Source of the DNA: JBLHUT01 sp047629975
GTDB taxonomy: Bacteria > Pseudomonadota > Alphaproteobacteria > Rhodobacterales > Rhodobacteraceae
NCBI GenBank assembly: GCA_047629975.1
Contig: JBLHUT010000106.1
Coordinates: 1 to 10,857, forward strand
DNA length: 10,857 nucleotides
Direction: 5' to 3'
The first letter of the stretch is position 1. Each line of letters begins with the position of its first letter. Shown piece by piece: positions 5,802 through 10,857 of the stretch. The notes under the pieces were generated by a model. The model saw nothing but the letters and a program-made list of their open reading frames with translations. It had not been told where the DNA came from and did not search any database. The translations under genes were made by a program, and so were the position numbers.

Positions 5802-7624
5802 CTGTTGCGCTCGTCAAGTTTCATCCACTCTTCTTCAGCATCCGAAAGCTTTTCGTGACGCTCTATCAAAGCATCCGTCGCCTTTTGGAACTTCAGGGGC
5901 GAAGATGTAAAAAGATCAGGCACAGAAAGAAATTCTTCGAGTTTGGTGATCTCTGCTTCGATCCGCGCGATGTCCGCCGGAAGCGCCTCGAGCCGGTGCT
6001 TTTCGGTAAAGCTCAGCCCGTCTTTTTGCGGGGCCGGGGTTGTTTTTGCATCATTGCCACGCCCTGCTTTTCCACGACCCGTCGCCGCCGGAGCCGCGCC
6101 CTGACTGGCTGTTGTTGCCTTGCGTTGGGCTTGATAATCGCTCCAGCCACCGGCATAGGCCACGGCCTGCCCATTGCCTTCCATCGCGATGGTTGTCGTG
6201 GCAACGCGGTCCAGAAAATCCCTGTCGTGACTTACCAAAAGCACGGTGCCGTCATACTCGCCAAGGATCTCTTGCAGCAAATCAAGCGTCTCGATGTCCA
6301 GATCGTTTGTCGGCTCGTCCAGCACCAGAACGTTCGAGGGATGTGCCATGATCCTTGCCAACAGCAAGCGGGCTTTTTCCCCGCCCGACAAAGCCCGCAC
6401 AGGCGCGCGCGCCTGAGTCTCTTCGAACAGGAAGTCCTTGAGGTAGCTGACCACGTTGCGCGGAATGCCCCGCACCATGACCTGATCGGATTTGCCCGAA
6501 ATGCGCATTGCCTCGTCGCCGGTCAGGCTTTCCCACAAGGTAGCATCCGGATCAAGCTGTGCACGGGACTGATCGAACAGCGCCAGCTCGATGTTGGTGC
6601 CCAACCGGATCGTTCCGGCGTCAGGCTCGATGTGCCCGATCAGCATGTTCAGCAATGTCGTCTTGCCGACCCCGTTGGGCCCGACAAAGGCGATCCGGTC
6701 ACCGCGATTGATCTTGATTGAAAACTTGTCGAGGATTTCCTTGCCGTCAAACGACTTGGAAATTTCCTTGGCTTCAACCACAAGTTTGCCTGATTTTCCG
6801 CCACTTTCAAGCACAAGGTCGGCCGTACCCTGCCGCGTGATCTGCGAGGCGCGTTGCGCGCGCAGATCCTGCAAGGCACGCACACGGCCCTGATTACGCT
6901 TGCGGCGTGCCGAGATACCCTCGACGGCCCAGCGTGCTTCGGCCTTGATCTTGCGATTCAGTTTGTGACGCTGGTCGTCCTCTTCGTCCCACGTCTTGTC
7001 GCGCCAGGCCTCGAACGCGGCAAAGCCGGATTCCTGCCGGCGCACCGCGCCACGATCAATCCACAAAGTGGCGCGCGTCAATGCCGACAAGAACGCCCTG
7101 TCGTGCGAAATCAGAACAAACCCTGCCCGCGTGGACGCCAATTGCGCCTCAAGCCAGCCGATCGCGTGAATATCAAGGTGGTTGGTCGGCTCGTCGAGCA
7201 ACATCAGATCAGGGGCCTCGGCCAAAAGCTTTGCCAACGCCGCGCGCCGCCGCTCGCCACCAGAGGCCGTGGCGACATCTCCGTCAGGATTGAACTTCAA
7301 CCCTTCGGCAACCATTTCGATGCGGTACTCCTGCCCCGCCTCAAGCTCGGATGCTGCAAAGTCACCGAGCGTGGCAAAGCCCTTCATTTCAGGGTCCTGC
7401 TCCATGTACCCAACCGACAGGCCGGGTGCCACGACACGCGCGCCACGATCCGGCTCGACCAGCCCTGCCATGACTTTAAGCAGGGTTGATTTGCCCGACC
7501 CGTTGCGCCCGACAAGCGCAACACGGTCGGCAGGTTGCACGACAAGATCAAGCCCGTCAAAGACGGGGTTCCCGCCAAAGGTCAACGAGATATCGGAAAG
7601 CTGTAAAAGAGGAGGTCTGGCCAT
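5792..7624 (-). CDS. uup: ABC-F family ATPase, Uup type
   Basis: A soluble 610-residue protein with two ATP-binding cassettes and no membrane segment. ABC-F proteins act on ribosomes; Uup is linked to precise excision of transposons, ribosome-related stress and DNA junction binding in E. coli. Cassette 1 has Walker A GRNGSGKST (39-47), signature SGGE (121-124), Walker B LMLLDEP (140-146) and switch H174. Cassette 2 has GPNGVGKTT (315-323), LSGGE (412-416), LVLDEP (433-438) and H466. The charged linker (about 205-275, rich in K, R and Q) contacts the ribosome in this family. The C-terminal domain (about 539-606, heptad-like E/L/K pattern) is the coiled coil typical of Uup, after an Ala/Gly-rich tether. 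In signature 1 the residue before SGG is Ala, not Leu. The ATG at 7624 has no clear ribosome binding site. olsB lies upstream on the same strand, 128 bases away. Confidence 0.93.
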   Translation of the reverse strand: MARPPLLQLSDISLTFGGNPVFDGLDLVVQPADRVALVGRNGSGKSTLLKVMAGLVEPDRGARVVAPGLSVGYMEQDPEMKGFATLGDFAASELEAGQEYRIEMVAEGLKFNPDGDVATASGGERRRAALAKLLAEAPDLMLLDEPTNHLDIHAIGWLEAQLASTRAGFVLISHDRAFLSALTRATLWIDRGAVRRQESGFAAFEAWRDKTWDEEDDQRHKLNRKIKAEARWAVEGISARRKRNQGRVRALQDLRAQRASQITRQGTADLVLESGGKSGKLVVEAKEISKSFDGKEILDKFSIKINRGDRIAFVGPNGVGKTTLLNMLIGHIEPDAGTIRLGTNIELALFDQSRAQLDPDATLWESLTGDEAMRISGKSDQVMVRGIPRNVVSYLKDFLFEETQARAPVRALSGGEKARLLLARIMAHPSNVLVLDEPTNDLDIETLDLLQEILGEYDGTVLLVSHDRDFLDRVATTTIAMEGNGQAVAYAGGWSDYQAQRKATTASQGAAPAATGRGKAGRGNDAKTTPAPQKDGLSFTEKHRLEALPADIARIEAEITKLEEFLSVPDLFTSSPLKFQKATDALIERHEKLSDAEEEWMKLDERNSSA

Positions 7625-7752
7625 TCGGGCGAGCTATCCCGCGCGTGCGGCCGCGTCAAGCGGCTGTGCGTCGAAATCAAGGGTGCTGCGTCGATCCTCG
7701 TGCGATCCCGCGATATTCGAAGGGGACTTCACGGTTCGCTCCGGCATACACG
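7625..7752. other. Gap between olsB and uup with small repeats
   Basis: No gene is seen in these 128 bases. GCCGC (7650-7654) and GCGGC (7660-7664) form a short hairpin, extendable with wobble pairs. TGCGTCGA occurs twice in direct orientation (7667-7674 and 7687-7694), exactly 20 bases apart. Neither is strong enough to name. A promoter for uup should lie here, or the gene is read through from olsB. Confidence 0.3.
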
Positions 7753-8532
7753 TCATTTTGCACTCGCACGCAGCAATCGCGCGCGCGCCGCCGGAATATC
7801 CCGAACGTCCAGTGTGACAAGCACGTGCAATGTATTTAAATCATGGTCAATGACCGCGTGGTCACTGACCCGCCCCCCCATGCCCAGATAGCTGCGCAAC
7901 AACGGCGGCATCCGGCGCATCGCCTGTTTTGCATCCACAAGCGGCCCCACCCCGTGCGCCGCAACCTGCTCTGCCTTCCGGTCAACGTCCCCACGCAGCA
8001 CGCCAAAGCGGAACACCGCGGTGGCCTTTTCCAGCGCACGCAGGTTTTGCGGCGCAAGATGCCTGTCGCGCAACAACGCAAAGACATCAGAATAGCTTTC
8101 AGGCACCGTGCCCTCGAAAGACGCACACCCGAACAACATTCCGCCCCCCGTCTCATCCACAAACCGTGTGATCGCCCCCCAGGCAACCCGCAACAAATCA
8201 GGGGCGCCCTGCCCCGCCAAGACGCAAAACCGCCCCATTTCAACCATGGGCTTTTGAAATGTCGCAAGCCGCGACAGATCGTAGAATTGCGCCGAATAGC
8301 TCTTGGCGACATCGCGGCCCTGCGCCACGGGCAACAGGCGGCAGCACCCGACCAAAGTGTTCGATGTAATGTCCTCGATCATCAAATGACGGCAGGCGGG
8401 ATCAAACGCATCGGCATCCGGCGCACCACTTGCGGCCCGAAAAATTTGTGCGCGCAGGTCAAGAACCCGGACCATGTCGGACGGATCGCACGCAAAGCGA
8501 GTCGCGTAGCGGCCTTTTTGAAGCCCGACCAT
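7753..8532 (-). CDS. olsB: L-ornithine N-alpha-acyltransferase (ornithine lipid synthesis)
   Basis: OlsB joins a 3-hydroxyacyl chain from acyl-ACP to the alpha-amino group of ornithine, giving lyso-ornithine lipid, the first step to the phosphorus-free ornithine lipids of alphaproteobacterial membranes. The 259-residue protein is a GNAT-fold acyltransferase of the Acetyltransf_5/OlsB type. Typical blocks are FDPACRHLMIED (43-54), TLVGCCRLLP (59-68), AQFYDLSRL (81-89), VEMGRFCV (97-104), FGCASFEGT (134-142) and the C-terminal MPPLLRSYLGMGGRVSDHA (208-226). I chose the ATG at 8532 because GGGAG lies 7 bases upstream; the ATG at 8538 would sit 1 base from that site. olsA, which adds the second chain and often neighbours olsB in this order, is not visible here. 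Divergent from msrB across 157 bases. Confidence 0.9.
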   Translation of the reverse strand: MVGLQKGRYATRFACDPSDMVRVLDLRAQIFRAASGAPDADAFDPACRHLMIEDITSNTLVGCCRLLPVAQGRDVAKSYSAQFYDLSRLATFQKPMVEMGRFCVLAGQGAPDLLRVAWGAITRFVDETGGGMLFGCASFEGTVPESYSDVFALLRDRHLAPQNLRALEKATAVFRFGVLRGDVDRKAEQVAAHGVGPLVDAKQAMRRMPPLLRSYLGMGGRVSDHAVIDHDLNTLHVLVTLDVRDIPAARARLLRASAK

Positions 8533-8539
8533 CACCATT

Positions 8540-8544
8540 CTCCC
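8540..8544 (-). promoter_or_regulatory. Ribosome binding site deciding the olsB start
   Basis: GGGAG on the minus strand is 1 base from the ATG at 8538 and 7 bases from the ATG at 8532. The spacing favours the inner start, giving a protein two residues shorter than the longest frame. Confidence 0.6.
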
Positions 8545-8588
8545 GTCCCCGACCCAAGTGAGTCGACAAAGTTACGTCGTGTTGCATC

Positions 8589-8616
8589 TTGGAGATACCC
8601 GTAAGACACTTAAATA
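8589..8616 (+). promoter_or_regulatory. Weak candidate promoter for msrB
   Basis: TTGGAG (8589-8594) and TAAATA (8611-8616) are 16 bases apart, about 75 bases upstream of the msrB start. Each matches the sigma-70 consensus only in part. Two short dyads lie downstream in the leader: GTGC/GCAC (8629-8638) and TGCCA/TGGCA (8644-8655). Confidence 0.25.
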
Positions 8617-8677
8617 GAGATCAGACCCGTGCGTGCACAGATATGCCAGATGGCACGGGGCAAAAAGGCACAAAAAC

Positions 8678-8692
8678 GGGAGAGACAGATTG
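8678..8692 (+). promoter_or_regulatory. Ribosome binding site with TTG start of msrB
   Basis: GGGAGAG begins at 8678 and the TTG codon is at 8690-8692, giving ideal spacing. No ATG in frame lies nearby, and the MsrB domain begins within about ten residues of the TTG. This makes TTG the best start. Confidence 0.7.
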
Positions 8693-9082
8693 ACCAAAAT
8701 CATCAAATCCGACGAGGAGTGGCGGGCACAACTGGGAAATGAAGCCTTCAAGGTCACACGAAAACACGGCACGGAACGCGCCTTCAGTCACGAAAACTTC
8801 CCCAAGGAGGCTGGCATTTATCGCTGCGTGTGCTGTGACGCGGCCCTGTTCGATCAAAACACAAAGTTCGACAGCGGCACCGGATGGCCAAGCTTCTTTG
8901 CGCCGCTCGACAATGACATGGTTGCAGAAACCGAAGACAACAGCTGGTTCATGCGGCGCGTCGAGGTGCATTGCAACCAGTGCGACGCCCATCTGGGCCA
9001 TGTTTTCCCCGATGGACCCAAGCCCACCGGGCAAAGGTACTGCATTAACGGCGTCTCGCTAACCTTTGATCTGGAAGCTTAA
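8690..9082 (+). CDS. msrB: Peptide-methionine (R)-S-oxide reductase MsrB
   Basis: MsrB reduces the R form of methionine sulfoxide in proteins and so repairs oxidative damage. The 130-residue product is a full single domain, cytoplasmic because no signal peptide is seen. The structural zinc is held by C46, C49, C95 and C98 (CVCC and CNQC). The catalytic cysteine is C118 in RYCINGVSL (117-125); the substrate pocket motif is SGTGWPSF (62-69). The resolving cysteine of two-Cys MsrBs (SGCGWPSF in E. coli) is replaced by T64, so reduction must go directly or through another cysteine; C48 beside the zinc site is one candidate. The start is a TTG at 8690, with GGGAG (8678-8682) 7 bases upstream. A GTG at 8633 would add 19 basic residues without family support. 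Its stop codon overlaps that of the convergent bamE. Confidence 0.93.
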   Translation: MTKIIKSDEEWRAQLGNEAFKVTRKHGTERAFSHENFPKEAGIYRCVCCDAALFDQNTKFDSGTGWPSFFAPLDNDMVAETEDNSWFMRRVEVHCNQCDAHLGHVFPDGPKPTGQRYCINGVSLTFDLEA

Positions 9083-9558
9083 TTTATTATTCCTGCGGCA
9101 TCCAACCGGCCAAGATTGCCCATAAGTTGCCGCAGGAATCCGATCCCTTCGATATTAGACGCACTCACCCTGCGCGACAGGGCTACGACGTTGCCGTCTT
9201 CAAGCCCGAAGCGTTCGATGTTGCTTACAACACCATTGTCATCGAATCGGATTGCCACCACTTGTCGTTCTTCGACGACAGGCGACTGATACGCATAGGT
9301 GCTGATCCGCTGCGAGACGTAGTAAAAGCCGCTATCGCGCAAAACGCCGCCCGCCGAAGGCGCCCCGATCACATCCTCGACCGTTCCGCGACTGTCAAAG
9401 CCGACCACAATCTCGGCCAGCTCGTCGTCTGTCGGGGCGTACCCGTGGTTTCGATACTGCGACGTGCAGGCTGCAAGCGTTACGCAAGCACCGAAAATGC
9501 CGATCCCGCGAAGGCTCTTTCGGACCACGCGCCATACCACTGGAAGTGTCTTTGCCAT
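9079..9558 (-). CDS. bamE: Outer membrane protein assembly factor BamE (SmpA/OmlA lipoprotein)
   Basis: BamE is a lipoprotein of the BAM complex, held on the inner face of the outer membrane, where it helps BamA/BamD insert beta-barrel proteins. The 159-residue precursor has a basic N-terminus, a hydrophobic segment and a lipobox LAAC (28-31), with C31 the lipidated residue. The SmpA/OmlA domain follows: GYAPTDDELAEIVVG (39-53), TVEDVIGAPS (59-68), GFYYVSQR (77-84), and the strand VVAIRFDDNGVVSNIERFGLEDG (100-122). The ATG at 9558 has AGAGGG 4 bases upstream and a good promoter behind it. The n-region of about 19 residues is long for a lipoprotein signal. Divergent from yceD, the order normal in Rhodobacterales; convergent with msrB, with a 4-base overlap. 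Confidence 0.93.
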   Translation of the reverse strand: MAKTLPVVWRVVRKSLRGIGIFGACVTLAACTSQYRNHGYAPTDDELAEIVVGFDSRGTVEDVIGAPSAGGVLRDSGFYYVSQRISTYAYQSPVVEERQVVAIRFDDNGVVSNIERFGLEDGNVVALSRRVSASNIEGIGFLRQLMGNLGRLDAAGIIN

Positions 9559-9597
9559 GTTGCCCTCTTGCTTCGCGGTGCCCCGCCTCTTATTCGG

Positions 9598-9625
9598 CTT
9601 ATATCAAGCTACGCCCCCTGTTCAA
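9598..9625 (-). promoter_or_regulatory. Promoter candidate for bamE
   Basis: On the minus strand TTGAAC (plus-strand 9620-9625) and TATAAG (plus-strand 9598-9603) are 16 bases apart. They match the -35 box in four and the -10 box in five of six positions. Transcription would begin near 9590, about 30 bases before the bamE start. It is the best sigma-70-like pair I found in the window. Confidence 0.55.
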
Positions 9626-9626
9626 G

Positions 9627-9638
9627 AAAGGATGGTGA
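9627..9638 (+). promoter_or_regulatory. Extended Shine-Dalgarno of yceD
   Basis: AAAGGATGGTGA is one base away in register from AAAGGAGGTGA, the full complement of the 16S rRNA 3' end. The GGTGA part ends 6 bases before the ATG at 9645. This fixes the start of the DUF177 gene. An ATG inside the site (9632) is out of frame. Confidence 0.6.
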
Positions 9639-9644
9639 ACGCAG

Positions 9645-10205
9645 ATGTCATCAACACATCAACCGCCTCGCCCTGCAACACCCGACGTCGTCCGACTTGC
9701 CGATTTGCAAACCCATAAACCGACCCCGTTCCGGATCGTTCCGGACAAGACCCAGCTGGTCAACATCGCCAAGAAACTAGATCTTCTGGACTTGCGCAAG
9801 GTGGTGTTCGAGGGGCATCTGGCCCCCGCTGGTGCCACTGACTGGCGGTTGACCGCCAATTTGGGGGCCAGCGCGGTGCAGCCGTGCTCGATCACGCTGG
9901 CGCCCGTCAAGACGCGGCTGGAGGCGGCGGTTGTCAGGCTCTACACGGCCGCATTTTCGAATCCCACCGACTCAGAGGCCGAAATGCCCGACGATGATAC
10001 GCTGGAGCCGCTTCCCGAATCTGTGAACCTTGCAAAGCTTTTGATCGAGGCGCTGGCCATTGCGCTGCCCGACTATCCGCGTGCGAACGACGCGGCACTT
10101 GATCAGGCCGTGTTTTCACAAGAAGGAGTCGCCCCTTTGCAGGATGCCGATTTAAAACCCTTTGCCGGATTGGCAGCTCTCAAAGCAGCCATGAAGGGTG
10201 AGTGA
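9645..10205 (+). CDS. yceD: DUF177 (YceD) family protein, rpmF-linked
   Basis: A 186-residue cytoplasmic protein of the DUF177 family, which almost always sits directly before rpmF. Members are implicated in 23S rRNA accumulation and large-subunit assembly in plastids and bacteria; the molecular role is not settled. Family marks seen here are LDLRKVVFEGHLAP (48-61), the central block VQPCSITLAPVKTRLEAAVVRLY (78-100) with the conserved cysteine C81, an acidic stretch (EAEMPDDDTLE, 111-121), and VNLAKLLIEALAIALPDYPR (127-146). The start is fixed by an extended Shine-Dalgarno. It is followed by a 169-base gap before rpmF, long for an operon in which these genes are often closer, so rpmF may have its own promoter too. 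Confidence 0.92.
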   Translation: MSSTHQPPRPATPDVVRLADLQTHKPTPFRIVPDKTQLVNIAKKLDLLDLRKVVFEGHLAPAGATDWRLTANLGASAVQPCSITLAPVKTRLEAAVVRLYTAAFSNPTDSEAEMPDDDTLEPLPESVNLAKLLIEALAIALPDYPRANDAALDQAVFSQEGVAPLQDADLKPFAGLAALKAAMKGE

Positions 10206-10228
10206 GCCTGTTTTTTACCAATTTTTTA

Positions 10229-10256
10229 TTGCACCCGGTAATAAATGCAGTATTTT
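10229..10256 (+). promoter_or_regulatory. Possible promoter for rpmF-plsX
   Basis: TTGCAC (10229-10234) and TATTTT (10251-10256) are 16 bases apart, with a T-rich stretch just upstream (10211-10228) that could act as an UP element. The -35 box matches three of six positions and the -10 box four. The same T-rich tract might instead mark the end of yceD transcripts. Confidence 0.3.
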
Positions 10257-10340
10257 CCGCGGGCCTTTGGCTTGCGATGCTTGTAAGGCACGCTAAGGAA
10301 GCGTAAGACGCGCCGATCGAATATTAAACTGACACAAGTC

Positions 10341-10366
10341 GGAGGCGACAGCCTCCCCAAGCCGAG
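10341..10366 (+). promoter_or_regulatory. rpmF leader hairpin with alternative pairing to the ribosome site
   Basis: GGAGGC (10341-10346) and GCCTCC (10351-10356) form a perfect 6-bp stem with a GACA loop. The right arm also contains CCTC (10352-10355), which can pair with GAGG (10363-10366), the core of the rpmF ribosome binding site. The leader can thus fold in two exclusive ways, one leaving the start open and one closing it. Autoregulation by L32 or another factor is inference. Confidence 0.4.
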
Positions 10367-10374
10367 GATATGAC

Positions 10375-10581
10375 ATGGCTGTCCCAAAGAGTAAGATTAC
10401 AGGTTCCCGCCGAGGCATGCGCCGTTCGCACGACGCACTGGTTGCAGAGAACCCGAACGAATGTTCGAATTGCGGCGAACTAAAGCGCCCGCATCACGTT
10501 TGCCCCGCATGCGGTCACTACGCTGACCGCGAAGTGATCGCGCAGGTCAACGAAATCGATATCGACGAAGACGCCGCGTAA
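10375..10581 (+). CDS. rpmF: 50S ribosomal protein L32
   Basis: L32 (bL32) is a small zinc-ribbon protein of the large ribosomal subunit. The 68-residue product has the family N-terminus MAVPKSKITGSRRGMRRSH (1-19) and the zinc-binding quartet C30, C33, C43 and C46, so this is the zinc-containing (C+) form. The C-terminus is acidic (EIDIDEDAA). The ATG at 10375 follows GAGGA (10363-10367) by 7 bases. It lies between yceD and plsX, a linkage conserved across many bacteria that couples ribosome and phospholipid synthesis; plsX starts 24 bases after the rpmF stop, so the two are surely co-transcribed. Confidence 0.98.
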   Translation: MAVPKSKITGSRRGMRRSHDALVAENPNECSNCGELKRPHHVCPACGHYADREVIAQVNEIDIDEDAA

Positions 10582-10605
10582 GTTATTGAAGAGGGCGTCC
10601 GTCAT

Positions 10606-10857
10606 ATGACCGATCTGGGCGCCCCTTCCGTCGCACTACCTACGCTATCAAAAAGCGATCTGCCTCTTGCCTTGCAAGGGCGGATCGTTATTTCTGTTGA
10701 CGCAATGGGGGGTGACCACGGCCCGGACATTGTGGTTCAGGGCTTGGCAAAGGCCGCTGCAAAAAATCCCGAAATTGCGTTTATCCTGCATGGTCCGGCA
10801 ACAGAACTTCTTGTTCTGGTGGAAAAGGCCCGCCTGACAGGTCGGGTGGTCATCCGC
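10606..10857 (+). CDS. plsX: Phosphate acyltransferase PlsX, N-terminal part
   Basis: PlsX makes acyl-phosphate from acyl-ACP and phosphate, the donor that PlsY uses for the first acylation of glycerol-3-phosphate; it is a peripheral protein at the inner membrane. Only the first 84 residues are in the window, and the frame is open to the last base. The family signature ISVDAMGGDHGPDIVVQGL (29-47) and the next strand/helix (AFILHGPATELLVLVE, 58-73) are clear. About 25 residues precede the first strand, more than in many PlsX proteins, and look unstructured (APSVALPTLSKSDLPLAL, 6-23). GAGGG (10591-10595) is 10 bases before the ATG, a little far. No other in-frame start lies between the rpmF stop and this ATG. 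Confidence 0.95.
   Translation, partial: MTDLGAPSVALPTLSKSDLPLALQGRIVISVDAMGGDHGPDIVVQGLAKAAAKNPEIAFILHGPATELLVLVEKARLTGRVVIR

Noticed and set aside
5789..6721. Rightward open frame of 310 codons opposite uup
   Set aside because: It covers the second ABC cassette and C-terminal domain in antisense and translates to an Arg/His/Cys-rich sequence with no family features.
7182..7817. Rightward open frame of 211 codons opposite the uup 5' end and the olsB-uup gap
   Set aside because: Ser/Arg/Pro-rich antisense product over the first ABC cassette, with no binding site or domain.
7843..8604. Rightward open frame of 253 codons opposite olsB
   Set aside because: The opposite strand encodes a complete OlsB with all family blocks. 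The rightward translation is Arg/His/Pro-rich and unlike any protein I know.
1..10857. Defence island, CRISPR, prophage or mobile element
   Set aside because: No transposase, integrase, restriction, toxin-antitoxin or phage gene and no array-like repeats. Nearly all genes are conserved housekeeping genes.

Overview
The window reads as a stretch of chromosome from an alphaproteobacterium of the order Rhodobacterales, most likely the marine Roseobacter group. The evidence is the block bamE / DUF177 (yceD) / rpmF / plsX in the layout known from that order, an OlsB-type ornithine acyltransferase, a DUF4177 protein next to gatB, a divergent bolA / J-protein pair, and a secreted protein ending in a VPLPA-CTERM-like sorting tail. 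The assignment rests on protein style and gene order only. Fourteen protein genes cover almost all of the sequence. No rRNA, tRNA, CRISPR array, insertion sequence, transposase, integrase or phage gene is visible, and the longest gene-free gap is 169 bases.

Left part (1-3238): gatB (aminoacyl-tRNA amidotransferase subunit B) and a small DUF4177 gene run rightward. They converge on a bolA-family gene at a 9-bp hairpin. bolA is divergent from a gene for an unusual J-domain protein with a possible N-terminal metal site.

Middle part (3305-5662): an SDR dehydrogenase and a VOC-fold (glyoxalase/extradiol dioxygenase type) gene run rightward, and look like a small metabolic pair of unknown substrate. 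The 128-base gap between them holds two long, interleaved inverted repeats. A leftward gene for a secreted HExxHxxGxxH zinc protease with a VPLPA-CTERM-like tail converges on the VOC gene at another strong hairpin.

Right part (5792-10857): a leftward Uup-type ABC-F ATPase gene and a leftward olsB lie head to tail. olsB is divergent from msrB (methionine-R-sulfoxide reductase). msrB converges on bamE (outer membrane assembly lipoprotein), and the two stop codons share one TTAA. bamE is divergent from the yceD-rpmF-plsX series, in which plsX is cut by the window edge. This series links ribosomal protein L32 with the start of phospholipid synthesis.

Most genes are housekeeping genes. The least explained items are the SDR/VOC pair with its interleaved inverted repeats, the exported metzincin-like protease with tandem GAATGCT boxes upstream, and a possible translational switch in the rpmF leader. 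I do not see a multi-gene system that I would call new.
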